DNA of 64,000 nt from Prionace glauca. Lineage: Eukaryota > Chordata > Chondrichthyes > Carcharhiniformes > Carcharhinidae. The notes beneath the pieces are model-generated. The model did no database searches. It was not told the DNA's origin and saw only the letters and a program-made list of their open reading frames with translations. Both the position numbers and the translations under genes were made by a program. How positions within the stretch are numbered: the first letter of the stretch is position 1; each line of letters begins with the position of its first letter. The DNA lies in contig CM075761.1 in the NCBI GenBank assembly GCA_037974335.1, positions 11,585,790 through 11,649,789 of the forward strand, read 5' to 3'. Positions 9,989-20,567 of this stretch are shown here, one piece after another.

Positions 9989-10343
9989 ATATTGAAACAT
10001 ATAAGATGATTAGAGGATTAGATAGGGTGGACAGTGATAGCCTTTTTCCTAGGATGGAGAAAAGCTAGCACGAGGGGGCATGGCTTTAAATTAAGGGCGG
10101 GTAGTTATAGGACGGATGTCAGGGGTAGGTTCTTTACCCAGAGGGTGGTGAGGGACTGGAATGCCCTGCCTGCTGCAGTTGTAAATGCACCTAGTTTGGG
10201 GGCGTTTAAGAGATCTGTGGATAGGTTTATGGATGAAAAGGGATTGGTTTAGGTTAGTGGGTCATTGTTTTTGTAACTGGTCGGCGCAACATCGTGGGGC
10301 GAAGGGCCTGTTCTGTGCTGTAATGTTCTATGTTCTATATCCC
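9989..10343 (+). mobile_element. CR1-like LINE family C, 3' end
   Basis: The copy begins directly after a TA tract (9965-9988) with ETYKMIRGLDRVDSDSLFPR, continues to VDRFMDEKGLV at 10252, and has the complete 3' UTR and tail. One base is gained near 10062 (AGAAAAGC), which shifts the frame. Confidence 0.85.
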
Positions 10344-10363
10344 TCTATTCCCGTCCTATTCAG

Positions 10364-10697
10364 GGCGGCACGGTAGCACAGTGGTTAGCACTGCTGCTTC
10401 ACAGCTCAGGGTCCTGGGTTCGATTCCCCGGCTCGGGTCACTGCCTGTGTGGAGTTTGCACATTCTCCTCGTGTCTGCGTGGGTTTTCTCCGGGTGCTCC
10501 GGTTTCCTCCCACAGTCCAAAGATGTGCGGGTTAGGTTCATTGGCTATGCTAAAATTGCCCCTTAGTGTCCTGGGATGTGTAGGTTAGAGGGATTAGCAG
10601 GTAAAATGTGTAGGGATATGGGGATAGGGTCTGGATGGGATTGTGTTAGGTGCAGACTCGATGGGCCGAAGGGCCTGTTTCTGCACTGTAGGGTTCT
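10364..10697 (+). mobile_element. tRNA-headed SINE, near full length
   Basis: Starts GGGCGGCACGGTAGCACAGT. The A box TAGCACAGTGG and B box GGTTCGATTCC of an RNA polymerase III promoter are intact. The body continues to the LINE-like 3' end ATGGGCCGAAGGGCCTGTTT and TTCTATG. Confidence 0.93.
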
Positions 10698-10944
10698 ATG
10701 ATTCATCAACTTGTCAAGACACCCCTTAAAATTCACTATCGTATCCGCTTCCCTCCCCCCCCGGGGCAGCGAGTTCCAGGCACCCACCCCCTCCGTGTAA
10801 ATAAAATCTGCCTCGTACATCTCCACTAAACCTTACCCCTCACACCTTAAGCCTGTGCCCCCCCCCCCCCCCCACTAGTAATTGGCTGTTTCACCCTGGG
10901 GGTAAAAAGCCTGAGGGACTATCCACTCTGTCCCTCGTAGTCTT

Positions 10945-11240
10945 TGAGTGTCTCGGTAGCACGGTGGGTTAGCACTGCTGCTTCACGGCCCCAGGGTTCG
11001 ATTGCCGAGCTCGGCACATTCTCCTCGTGTCTGCGTGGGTTTCCTCCGGGTGCTCCGGTTTCCTCCCACAGTCCAAAGGTTGTGCGGGTTAGGTTGATCA
11101 GCCGTGCTGAGGAACTGCCCCTTAGTGTTCTGAGATGCCCAGGTTATTGGGTAAATATGTGAGGATGGGGGGTAGGGTCTGGGTGGGATAGTGTTCGGTG
11201 CAGACTCAATGGGCCAATGGCCTCTTTCTGCACTGTAGAT
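10945..11240 (+). mobile_element. tRNA-headed SINE inserted in a LINE
   Basis: Head TCGGTAGCACGGTGGGTTAG, a B box with several bases lost (GGGTTCGATTGCC), body TTTCCTCCGGGTGCTCCGG, and end CAATGGCCTCTTTCTGCACT. Confidence 0.85.
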
Positions 11241-11263
11241 GATTCTAATCTTGTAGACTTCTA

Positions 11264-12140
11264 TCAGCTCTCCCCGTGCCCCCCCCCAGCTCTCCCCGTG
11301 CCCCCCCCCCCAGTTCTCCCCGTGCCCCCCCAGCTCTCCTGTGCCCCCCCAGCCTCCCCGTGCCCCCCCCAGCCCTCCCCGTTGCCCCCCCCCAGCCCTC
11401 CCCTGTGCCCCCCCCCAGCTCTCCCCGGGCCCCCCCCCCAGCTCTCCCCGTGCCCCCCCCCCAGCACTCCCCGTGCCCCCCCCCAGCTCTCCCCATGCCC
11501 CCCCCCAGCTCTCCCCGTGCCCCCCCCCAGCTCTCCCCGGTGCCCCCCCCCCAGCTCTCCCCGTGCCCCCCCCTCAGCTCTCCCCGGCCCCCCCCAGCTC
11601 TCCCCATAGCCCCCCCCAGCTCTCCCCGTGCCCCCCCCCAGCTCTCCCCATACCCCCCACCCCAGCTCTCCCCGTGACCCCCCTCAGCTCTCCCCGGGCC
11701 CCCCCCCCAGCTCTCCCCGTACCCCCCCCCCAGCTCTCCCCGTGCCCCCCCCCAGCTCTCCCCGTGCCCCCCCAGCTCTCCCCGTGCCCCCCCCCCCCAG
11801 CTCTCCCCGTGCCCCCCCCCCCAGCTCTCCCCGTGCCCCCCCCGGCTCTCCCCCGTGCCCCCCCCGGCTCTCCCCGTGCCCCCCCCCGGCTCTCCCCGTG
11901 CCCCCCCCGGCTCTCCCCGTGCCCTCCCCGTGCCCCCCCCAGCTCTCTCCGTGCCCCCCCCAGCTCTCCTCATGCCCCCCCCAGCTCTCCCCGTGCCCCC
12001 CCAGCTCTCCCCGTGCCCCCCCACCAGCTCTCCCCGTGCCCCCCCAGCTCCCCGTGCCCCCCCCCCCAGCTCTCCCCGTGCCCCCCCAGCTCTCCCCGTG
12101 CCCCCCCAGCTCTCCCCATGCCCCCCCCAGCCCCTCCCCG
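11264..12140. repeat. C-rich minisatellite, ~19-23 bp unit
   Basis: About 40 units of AGCTCTCCCCGTGCCCCCC with variable C-run length. Both edges lie inside the family G LINE, whose own sequence has CTCTCCCCATAG at the equivalent place, so the array appears to have grown out of the LINE. The long open frames through it (proline-rich on +, glycine-rich on -) are products of the repeat and not genes. The G-rich strand could form quadruplexes. Confidence 0.9.
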
Positions 12141-12548
12141 TGCCAGCCCTCATAGTTAATACCCCTCCGTACCAGGGGCAAACATCCTGGTAAATCTTTT
12201 CTGTAACCCTCTCCAAAGCCTCCACATCTTCCTGCTGGTGTGGGCGACCCCGAATTGAACTCTCTACTCCAAGTGCGGCCTCACTAAGGTTCTATAAAGA
12301 TGCAACGTGACTCGCCCAATGTTTAAACTCAGTGCCCCCCGGCCAATGAAGGCAAGCATTGCCGTGTGAAAACTGTGAGAGGTGGGAGAACGGGTGGGGG
12401 AGAGGTCACATTTAGAAAAAGGGACAAAGGGGGGAGAAGCGGGAAGGGAGAATAAAGTGGGGAAGAAAAAGTGGAAGAAAAATGAAGACAATTCAGATAG
12501 AGGACAGTAAAAAAATAAACATGATGAGAGTGAAAGGGGCTGGAATGG

Positions 12549-13492
12549 GGTATCTCATAAGAACGTAAGAAATAAGAGCAGGAGTAGGCCATCTAGCCCC
12601 TCGAGCCTGCCCCGGCCATTCAATAAGATCATGGCTGATCTGTCGTGGCTCAGTTCCACCTTCCTGCCCTCTCCCCCATAACCCTTAATCCCTTCTCTTA
12701 TCAAAAACCCATCAACCCGCGTCTTAAAAATATTTAGCGAGGCAGCCTCCACCACTTCAACGGGCAGAGAATTCCAGAGATTCACCACCCTTTGAGTGAA
12801 GAAGTTCCTCCTCAACTCCGTTCTAAACCACCTCCCCTTTATCTTGAGGCTGTGCCCCCTAGTCCTACTGTCTTTTCTGAGCGGGAAGAGTCTCTCCACC
12901 TCTATCCTATCCATCCCATTCATCATCTTATACGTCTCAATGAGATCTCCCCTCATTCTTCTAAACTCTAACGAGTACAAGCCTAGTTTATTCAGCCTCT
13001 CCTCATAGCTCAACCCCCTCAACTCCGGTGTCAGCCTAGTAAACCTCCTCTGCACTCCCTCCAAGGCCAAAATATCTTTGCGTAAGTGCGGCGCCCCAAA
13101 ACTGCACACAGTCCTCCAGCTGCGGCCTCACCAATGCCCTATACAGCTGCAGCAAGACCTCCCTACTTTTATATTCAATCCCCCCTCACTATGAAGGCCA
13201 GCATCCCATTCGCCTTCCTGACCACCTGCTGCACCTGCAGGCTGGGTTTTTTGCGACTCATGCACAAGGACCCCGAGGTCCCTCTGCACCGTCGCCTGCT
13301 GCAGTTTTTCGCCCCGTAAGTAATAGTCCTTCCTACCATTCCTTCCTACCAAAGTGGACCACCTCGCACTTGCCAACATTAAATTCCATTTGCCATTTCC
13401 TGGCCCATTCGCCCAGCCTATCTAGATCCTTCTGCAGACTCTCCACACCCTCCGCACAATTTGCCTTTCCCCCCAATCTTGGTGTCATCAGC
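12549..13492 (-). mobile_element. CR1-like LINE family A
   Basis: The minus strand carries family A from ANCAEGVESLQKDLDRLGEW to the C-terminus (SLPVEVVEAASLNIFKTRVD), 3' UTR and tail. The frame is open over 12555-13109 and broken upstream near 13130 and 13190. It joins head to head with a family H piece at 13493. Confidence 0.88.
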
Positions 13493-13795
13493 AAAGGATT
13501 AAATGATCGGAGGGTTAGATGGGGTGAGAGCCTTTTTCCTCGGATGGTGATGGCTAACACGAGGGGACATAGCTTTAAATTAAGGGGTGGTGATTATAGA
13601 ATGGAGGTAGGTTCTTTACTCAGAGGGTAGTGAGGGTGTGGAATGTCCTGCCTGCAGCAGTTGTGGACTCGCTAAGGGGTGTTCGAATGGTCAGTGGATA
13701 GGCAAATGGATAAGATTGGAATAGTTTAGGTTAGAGGGTCATTAGATTGGTTCCATTGGTTGGTGCAACATCGAGGGTTTGAAGGGTAAACCCTG
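13493..13795 (+). mobile_element. CR1-like LINE family H, 3' end
   Basis: The + strand reads RRVRWGESLFPRMVMANTRG, HSFKLRGGDYRMEV, then a 3' UTR with GGTTAGAGGGTCATTAGATT. Related copies are at 32691 and 35508. Confidence 0.7.
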
Positions 13796-13880
13796 TTGAG
13801 CTTTACCCTGGTGTTGTGAGATTCTCACTGCGTTTACCCCCATCCAACGCGGGCACCCCCACATCGCGGTTGACATGACG
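13790..13880 (+). repeat. Fragment of the foldback repeat family
   Basis: TTTACCCTGGTGTTGTGAGA followed by CATCCAACGCGGGCACCCCC matches one arm and the outer flank of the foldback elements at 19392 and 22817. Confidence 0.6.
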
Positions 13881-14158
13881 CAGGATCTGATGGGAAACCT
13901 GCCCCAGCGAGAGAGAGAGAGAGAGAATGTGTTGTGTTTCTCCTCAACCCCATCAGATGAGAGCGGGAGGACGAACCAGCAGAAGGCCCACCAGGAGAGA
14001 CAGCAATGGCCTTCCCTCGTGGGGAATCTGGCGTGGGATCTTCCCATTCCGGTCTGGTACCGCCGGGGGGGGGGTGGGGGGGGGGAGGGGGGGGGGGGTA
14101 GGGGGAGGAGAGCGGTCCCCGCATCAGACTTGGGAAGGGGAGAGTTCCCGATCCCTCA
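13881..14158. other. Spacer with G-runs
   Basis: A GA microsatellite at 13909-13925 and long G-runs at 14065-14100. No exon was recognised. Confidence 0.5.
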
Positions 14159-15230
14159 GTCACGGGGTCGCAGAGAGAGGGCGAGGTAGGGATTGAGGGA
14201 GAGAGAGGTAGGGATTGAGGGAGAGAGAGGCAGGGATTGAGGGAGAGAGAGGGGTAGAGATTGAGGGGTAGGGAGAGAGAGGCAGAGATTGAGGGAGAGA
14301 GAGAGGGGCTGGGATTGAGGGAGAGAGGGGCTGGGATTGAGGGAGAGAGAGAGGCAGAGATTGAGGGAGAGGAGAGGGGCTGGGATTGAGGGAGAGAGAG
14401 AGAGAGGCAGGGATTGAGGGAGAGAGAGAGGTAGAGATTGAGGGAGAGAGGGGCAGAGATTGAGGGAGAGAGAGGCAGAGATTGAGGGAGAGAGAAGCAG
14501 GGATTGAGGGAGAGAGAGAGGCAGAGATTGAGGGAGAGAGAGAGGCAGGGATTGAGGGGCAGGGAGTGAGACACAGGGATTAAGGGGTAGTGAGAGAGAG
14601 GCAGGGATTGAGGGCTAGGGAGAGAGAGGCAGAGATTGAGGGAGGGGGAGGCAGGGATTGAGGGAGAGAGAGGCAGGGATTGAGGGAGAGAGAGGCAGGG
14701 ACTGGGGGAGAGAGGGGCAGAGATTGAGGGAGAGAGAGAGGCAGAGATTGAGGGAGAGAGAGAGGCAGGGATTGAGGGGCAGGGAGTGAGACACAGGGAT
14801 TAAGGGGTAGTGAGAGAGAGGCAGGGATTGAGGGCTAGGAGAGAGAGGCAGAGATTGAGGGAGAGAGAGGCAGGGATTGAGGGGGAGAGAGAGGCAGGGA
14901 TTGAGGGGTAGGGAGAGAGAAGCAGGGATTGAGGGAGGGGGAGAGGCAGAGATTGAGGGAGAGAGAGGCAGGGGATTGAGGGAGAGAGAGGGGCAGAGAT
15001 TGAGGGGGAGAGAGAGGCAGGGATTGAGGGAGAGAGAGGCAGGGGCTGAGGGAGAGGGAGAGGCAGGGATTGAGGGAGAGAGAGGCAGGGGCTGAGGAGA
15101 GGCAGGGATTGAGGGAGAGAGAGGCAGGGGCTGAGGGAGAGGCAGGGATTGAGGGAGAGAGAGGCAGGGGCTGAGGGAGAGGCAGGGATTGAGAGGGAGG
15201 GAGCAGTTGGCAGAGGACTGTCAGTCTCTG
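14159..15230. repeat. GA-rich minisatellite
   Basis: Tandem variants of GGCAGGGATTGAGGGAGAGA, unit about 22-26 bases, with longer duplicated blocks: the stretch starting at 14541 recurs at about 14762. The serine- and leucine-rich minus-strand open frame is a shadow of the repeat. Confidence 0.9.
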
Positions 15231-15239
15231 CCGAGTCCC

Positions 15240-15267
<28 letters not shown>
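15240..15267 (+). repeat. G homopolymer, 28 bases
   Basis: An uninterrupted G-run between two purine-rich arrays; its length is likely uncertain in the assembly. Confidence 0.85.
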
Positions 15268-15270
<3 letters not shown>

Positions 15271-15762
15271 AGAGTGATGGAGAGGAGAGAGGGATAGAGA
15301 GAGAGAGAGAGAGAGAGAGGGATAGAGAGAGAGAGAGAGAGAGAGAGAGGGATAGAGAGAGAGAGAGAGGGATAGAGAGAGAGAGAGGGATAGAGAGAGA
15401 GAGAGAGAGAGAGAGGGATAGAGAGAGAGAGAGGGGGATAGAGAGAGGGAGATAGAGAGAGAGAGAGGGGGATAGAGAGAGGGATAGAGAGAGAGAGAGA
15501 GAGAGAGGGGGATAGAGAGAGGGATAGAGAGAGAGAGAGAGAGGGATAGAGAGAGGGATAGAGAGAGAGAGGGGGATAGAGAGAGGGATAGAGAGAGAGA
15601 GGGGGATAGAGAGAGGGATAGAGAGAGAGAGAGAGGGGGATAGAGAGAGGGATAGAGAGAGAGAGGATAGAGAGAGAGAGAGGGGGATAGAGAGAGGGAT
15701 AGAGAGAGAGAGAGAGAGAGAGGGGGATAGAGAGAGAGAGAGCACGTGGAACTGCTTTAGAG
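15268..15762. repeat. GA microsatellite with GGGATAGAGAGA units
   Basis: Continuous GAGAGA broken at intervals by GGGATA or GGGGGATA. The long open frames on both strands are low-complexity artefacts. Confidence 0.92.
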
Positions 15763-16440
15763 AGGAGCAGAAAGTGGTAGAGAGAGAGATCTGTGTGCAT
15801 TGCAAAAGAGAAGCTTCACAATGTGTCATATTCACAGAATTAGACACAGTGTTCATGCAAGGAGGTAATGAACAGAACGGGCTTCCCATTTCTGCACCAG
15901 ATTACTCTATTAATAAAAGCCCTGAATCTTTGGTACTATTTTTAAGCACCTTCTCAACACTATTTGTTCCAAGTCTCTTTGAAGGCAACGAATTGAATTA
16001 AAGCGAACAGATACAGCTTTCACTGAGACACTAACCGTGCGTCCCAGTTTAATCGGGTAAACAAGGACAGGAATTCAGTTCTTTATTTCACATTTCCAGT
16101 ACCAACTCAAACACCCAATTCTTTCTGTCTTTACTGAGCTTTAACTCCAACTAAACACCAGCTTTCTCCATCCACACCTTAAAGAGGAGACTGTCCTAAA
16201 CAAAAAAAAAATAAGGAAGTGACCACAGTGTGTTTTACTGTCTACAACCCTGTATTCCCAATACCTGCAGTGAGGGATTGGGTTACTAAAGATCGGACTG
16301 GGATGGTGGAGTGTGTGTGTCCCAGAGCGAGAATGAAGGTGCGTGGCTGTCCTTCCCTTGGGATTAGTCACTGTGGGATCCTGCTGTGCCGAACACAGCT
16401 GCTCGGTTTGTTTATTTGACAATGAACGGCCAAAGATCAA
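15763..16440. other. Unique spacer between MRPL18 and UNC93B1
   Basis: About 680 bases without recognised repeats or exons. It is one of the few unique stretches between the two host genes. Confidence 0.5.
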
Positions 16441-19312
16441 CAGCTTTGAGAGTAAGGGTTTTGCTTTAAGAGTGAGGGTTTTGCTTTAAGAGTGAGGGTT
16501 TTGCTTTAAGAGCGAGGGTTTTGCTTCAAGAGTGAGGGTTTTGCTTTAAGAGCGAGGGTTTTGCTTTGAGAGGGAGGGTTTTGCTTTAAGAGTGAGGGTT
16601 TTGCTTTGAGAGTGAGGGTTTTGATTTGAGAGTGAGGGTTTGCTTTAAGAGCGAGGGTTTTGCTTTAAGAGCGAGGGTTTCGCTTTAAGAGCGAGGGGTT
16701 TCGCTTTAAGAGCGAGGGTTTCGCTTAAGAGTGAGGGTTTTGCTTTGAGGGTGAAGGTTTTGTTTTGAGAGTGAGGGTTTTGCTTTAAGAGTGAGGGTTT
16801 TGCTTTGAGAGTGAGGGGTTTTGCTTTAAGAGTGAGGGATTTGCGTTGAGAGTGAGGGTTTTGCTTTAAGAGTGAGGGTTTTGCTTTAGAGTGAGGGTTT
16901 TGCTTTAAGAGTGAAGGTTTTGCTTTAAGAGTTAGGGTTTTGCTTTCAGAGTGTGGGTTTTGATTTGAGAGTGAGGGTTTTGCTTTAGAGTGAGGGTTTT
17001 GGTTTGAGAGTGAGGGTTTTGCTTTAAGAGTGAGGGTTTGTTTTAAGAGTGAGGGTTTTGATTTGAGAGCGAGGGTTTTGCTTTAAGAGTGAGGGTTTTG
17101 TTTTAAGAGTGAGTGTTTTGGTTTAAGAGTGAGGGTTTTTGATTTGAGAGCGAGGGGTTTTGCTTTAAGAGTGAGGGTTTTGCTTTGAGAGTGAGGGTTT
17201 TGCTTTGAGAGTGAGGGTTTTGCTTTGAGAGTGAGGGTTTTGTTTAAGAGTGAGGGTTTTGCTTTGAGAGTGAGGGTTTTGTTTTAAGAGTGAGGGTTTT
17301 GCTTTAAGAGTGAGGGTTTTGCTTTGAGAGTGAGGGTTTTGCTTTAAGAGTGAGGGTTTTGCTTTAAGAGTGAGGGTTTTGCTTTGAGAGTGAGGGTTTT
17401 GTTTTAAGAGTGAGGGTTTTGCTTTGAGAGTGAGGGTTTTGGTTTGAGAGAGAGGGTTTTGTTTTAAGAGTGAGGGTTTTGCTTTAAGAGTGAGGGTTTT
17501 GGTTTGAGAGTGAGGGTTTTGCTTTGAGAGTGAGGGTTTTGTTTTAAGAGTGAGGGTTTTAGCTTTGAGAGTGAGGGTTTTGTTTTAAGAGTGAGGGTTT
17601 TGCTTTGAGAGTGAGGGTTTTGTTTTAAGAGTGAGGGTTTTGCTTTGAGAGTGAGGGTTTTGTTTTAAGAGTGAGGGTTTTTGCTTTGAGAGTGAGGGTT
17701 TTGCTTTGAGAGTGAGGGTTTTGGTTTGAGAGAGAGGGTTTTGTTTTTAAGAGTGAGGGTTTTGCTTTAAGAGTGAGGGTTTTGGTTTAAGAGTGAGGGT
17801 TTTGCTTTAAGAGTGAGGGTTTTGATTTGAGAGTGAGGGTTTTGCTTTGAAAGTGAGGGTTTTGGTTTGAGAGTGAGGGTTTTGGTTTGAGAGTGAGGGT
17901 TTTGCTTTGAGAGTGAGGGTTTTGCTTTGAGAGTGAGGGTTTGCTTTGAGAGTGAGGGTTTTGCTTTGAGAGTGAGGGTTTTGCTTTGAGAGTGAGGGTT
18001 TTGCTTTGAGAGTGAGGGTTTTGCTTTAAGAGTGAGGGTTTTGCTTTAAGAGTGAGGGTTTTGTTTTGAGAGTGAGGGTTTTGCTTTAAGAGTGAGGGTT
18101 TTGGTTTGAGAGTGAGGGTTTTGCTTTAAGAGTGAGGGTTTTGTTTTAAGAGTGAGGGTTTTGATTTGAGAGTGAGGGTTTTGATTTGAGAGCGAGGGTT
18201 TTGCTTTAAGAGTGAGGGTTTTGTTTTAAGAGTGAGGGTTTTGATTTGAGAGCGAGGGTTTTGCTTTAAGAGTGAGGGTTTTGATTTGAGAGTGAGGGTT
18301 TTGGTTTGAGAGTGAGGGTTTTGGTTTGAGAGTGAGGGTTTTGCTTTAAGAGTGAGGGTTTTGCTTTAAGAGTGAGGGTTTTGATTTGAGAGCGAGGGTT
18401 TTGTTTTGAGAGTGAGGGTTTTGATTTGAGAGCGAGGGTTTTGCTTTGAGAGTGAAGGTTTTGCTTTGAGAGTGAGGGTTTTGCTTTGAGAGTGAGGGTT
18501 TTGCTTTGAGAGTGAGGGTTTTGCTTTAAGAGTGAGGGTTTTGGTTTGAGAGAGAGGGTTTTGTTTTAAGAGTGAGGGTTTTGCTTTAAGAGTGAGGGTT
18601 TTGGTTTGAGAGTGAGGGTTTTGTTTTAAGAGTGAGGGTTTTGCTTTGAGAGTGAGGGTTTTGTTTTAAGAGTGAGGGTTTTGCTTTAAGAGTGAGGGTT
18701 TTGATTTGAGAGTGAGGGTTTTGTTTTAAGAGTGAGGGTTTTGCTTTAAGAGTGAGGGCTTTGCTTTGAGAGTGAGGGTTTTGTTTTAAGAGTGAGGGCT
18801 TTGCTTTGAGAGTGAGGGTTTTGCTTTAAGAGTGAGGGTTTTGCTTTGAGAGTGAGGGTTTTGTTTTAAGAGTGAAGGTTTTGCTTTGAGAGTGAGGGCT
18901 TTGCTTTAAGAGTGAGGGTTTTGCTTTAAGAGTGAGGGTTTTGCTTTGAGAGTGAGGGTTTTGTTTTAAGAGTGAGGGTTTTGCTTTGAGAGTGAGGGTT
19001 TTGCTTTAAGAGTGAGGGTTTTGCTTTAAGAGTGAGGGTTTTGGTTTGAGAGAGAGGGTTTTGTTTTAAGAGTGAGGGTTTTGCTTTAAGAGTGAGGGTT
19101 TTGGTTTGAGAGTGAGGGTTTTGTTTTAAGAGTGAGGGTTTTGGTTTAAGAGTGAGGGTTTTGCTTTGAGAGTGAGGGTTTTGTTTTAAGAGTGAGGGTT
19201 TTGCTTTGAGAGTGAGGGTTTTGCTTTAAGAGTGAGGGTTTTGCTTTGAGAGTGAGGGTTTTGCTTTGAGAGTGAGGGTTTTGCTTTAAGAATGAGGGTT
19301 TTGTTTTAAGAG
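16441..19312. repeat. 20-bp telomere-like minisatellite, ~143 units
   Basis: The unit is GAGAGTGAGGGTTTTGCTTT, with variants GCTTTAAGAG, GTTTTAAGAG, GGTTTGAGAG and GAGCGAGGG. Each unit holds GAGGGTTTTG. The 20-base phase is kept for nearly 2.9 kb with only occasional single-base slips. There are blocks of variants repeated in the same order, suggesting higher-order duplication. No open frame of note crosses it. Confidence 0.95.
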
Positions 19313-19391
19313 GGACAGGCTTGGCTTGATGAGGGCCAACATTGTGTTTGGAGGGACAGTTTTGTTTTCAGAGGGATGGCTTTACTGAGGG

Positions 19392-19565
19392 AGACACAGT
19401 ACCAGGTTATCGTCCAACAGGTTTATTCTGTAACATTCGGAGTACTGCTCCTTCGTCAGGTGAATGGGAGAGCAGCTAGTGGTTTTCACTACTAAATAAA
19501 CCTGCTGAACTTTAACCTGGTGTTGTGAGACTTCTCACTATGTTTACCCCAGTCTTACTCACCCA
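19392..19565. repeat. Foldback repeat, diverged
   Basis: The left arm CCAGGTTATCGTCCAACAGG, then TTTATT, pairs imperfectly with the right arm AATAAACCTGCTGAACTTTA, then ACCTGG. The centre has CCTTCGTCAGGTGAATGGGA, shared with the much cleaner element at 22817. Confidence 0.7.
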
Positions 19566-19580
19566 GTTTACCCCAGTTCC

Positions 19581-19986
19581 ACCAAGATTGGGGGAACGGC
19601 AAATTGTGCGGAGGGTGTGGAGAGTCTGCAGAAGGATCTAGATAGGCTGGGCGAATGGGCCAGGAAATGGCAAATGGAATTTAATGTTGGCAAGTGTGAG
19701 GTGGTCCACTTTGGTAGGAGGAATGGTAGGAAGGATTATTACTTACGGGGCGAAAAACTGCAGCAGGCGACGGTGCAGAGGGACCCGGGGTCCTTGTGCA
19801 TGAGTCGCAAAAACCCAGCTTGCAGGTGCAGCAGGTGGTCAGGAAGGCGAATGGGATGCTGGCCTTCATAGCGAGGGGGATTGAATATAAAAGTAGGGGG
19901 GTCTTGCTGCAGCTGTATAGGGCATTGGTGAGGCCGCAGCTGGAGTACTGTGTGCAGTTTTGGTCGCCGCACTTACGCAAGGATAT
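19581..19986 (+). mobile_element. CR1-like LINE family A fragment fused to family B
   Basis: Family A from ESLQKDLDRLGEWARKWQME to the codons before DILALEGVQ. It is cut at GCAAGGATAT and continues without a gap into family B in the same direction. The frame is broken near 19785. Confidence 0.85.
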
Positions 19987-20567
19987 CGGCCTCGCAGGTG
20001 GAGGAGGTGGTCAAGAAGGCGTATGGTGTGCTGGCCTTCATTAATCGAGGGATTGAGTTTAGGAGTCGGGAGGTAATGCTGCAACTTTACAGGACCCTCG
20101 TCAGGCCTCATTTGGAGTACTGTGCGCAGTTCTGGTCGCCTCACTATAGGAAAGACGTAGAAGCTATTGAAAGGGTGCAGAGGAGATTTACAAGGATGTT
20201 GCCTGGACTGGGAGGCATGCCTTATGAAGATAGGTTGAGAGAGCTGGGACTCTTTTCCCTAGAGAGGCGAAGGTTAAGAGGCGACCTGATAGAAGTTTAT
20301 AAAATGTTGAGAGGAATAGATAGGGTGGACTCTCAGAGGCTATTTCCCCGGGTTGAAATGGTCGCTACGAGAGGACACAGATTTAAGGTGCGGGGAGGGA
20401 AGGACAGAGGTGATGTTAGGGGTAAGTTTTTCACTCAGAGGGTGGTGAGTGAATGGAATCGGCTGCCGTCAGTGGTGGTGGAGGCGAACTCGCTGGGGTC
20501 TTTTAAAAGACTTCTGGATGAGTATATGGGGTTTAATGGGATTGGGGGTTATAGATAAGCCTAGTAG

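Larger units (their letters stand above)
10698..12372 (-). mobile_element. Older CR1-like LINE (family G), split by a SINE and a minisatellite
   Basis: Reversed LINE sequence is seen at 10700-10940, 11241-11263 (AATCTTGTAGACTTCTATCAG) and 12141-12372. The last part reads on the minus strand as ALERVTEKIYQDV and LYRTLVRPHLE. The SINE at 10945 and the C-rich array at 11264 interrupt it. Confidence 0.65.

Noticed and set aside
10364-10450. Functional tRNA gene
   Set aside because: A and B boxes are present, but the sequence does not fold to a complete tRNA and continues into a SINE body; the same unit recurs many times.
11245-12225. Glycine-rich (minus) and proline-rich (plus) open frames of up to 326 codons
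   Set aside because: They lie entirely within a C-rich minisatellite with variable run lengths; no splice sites, no conserved domain.
14835-15889. Serine/leucine-rich minus-strand open frames
   Set aside because: Translation of GA/TC repeats; low complexity with no stop codons by composition alone.
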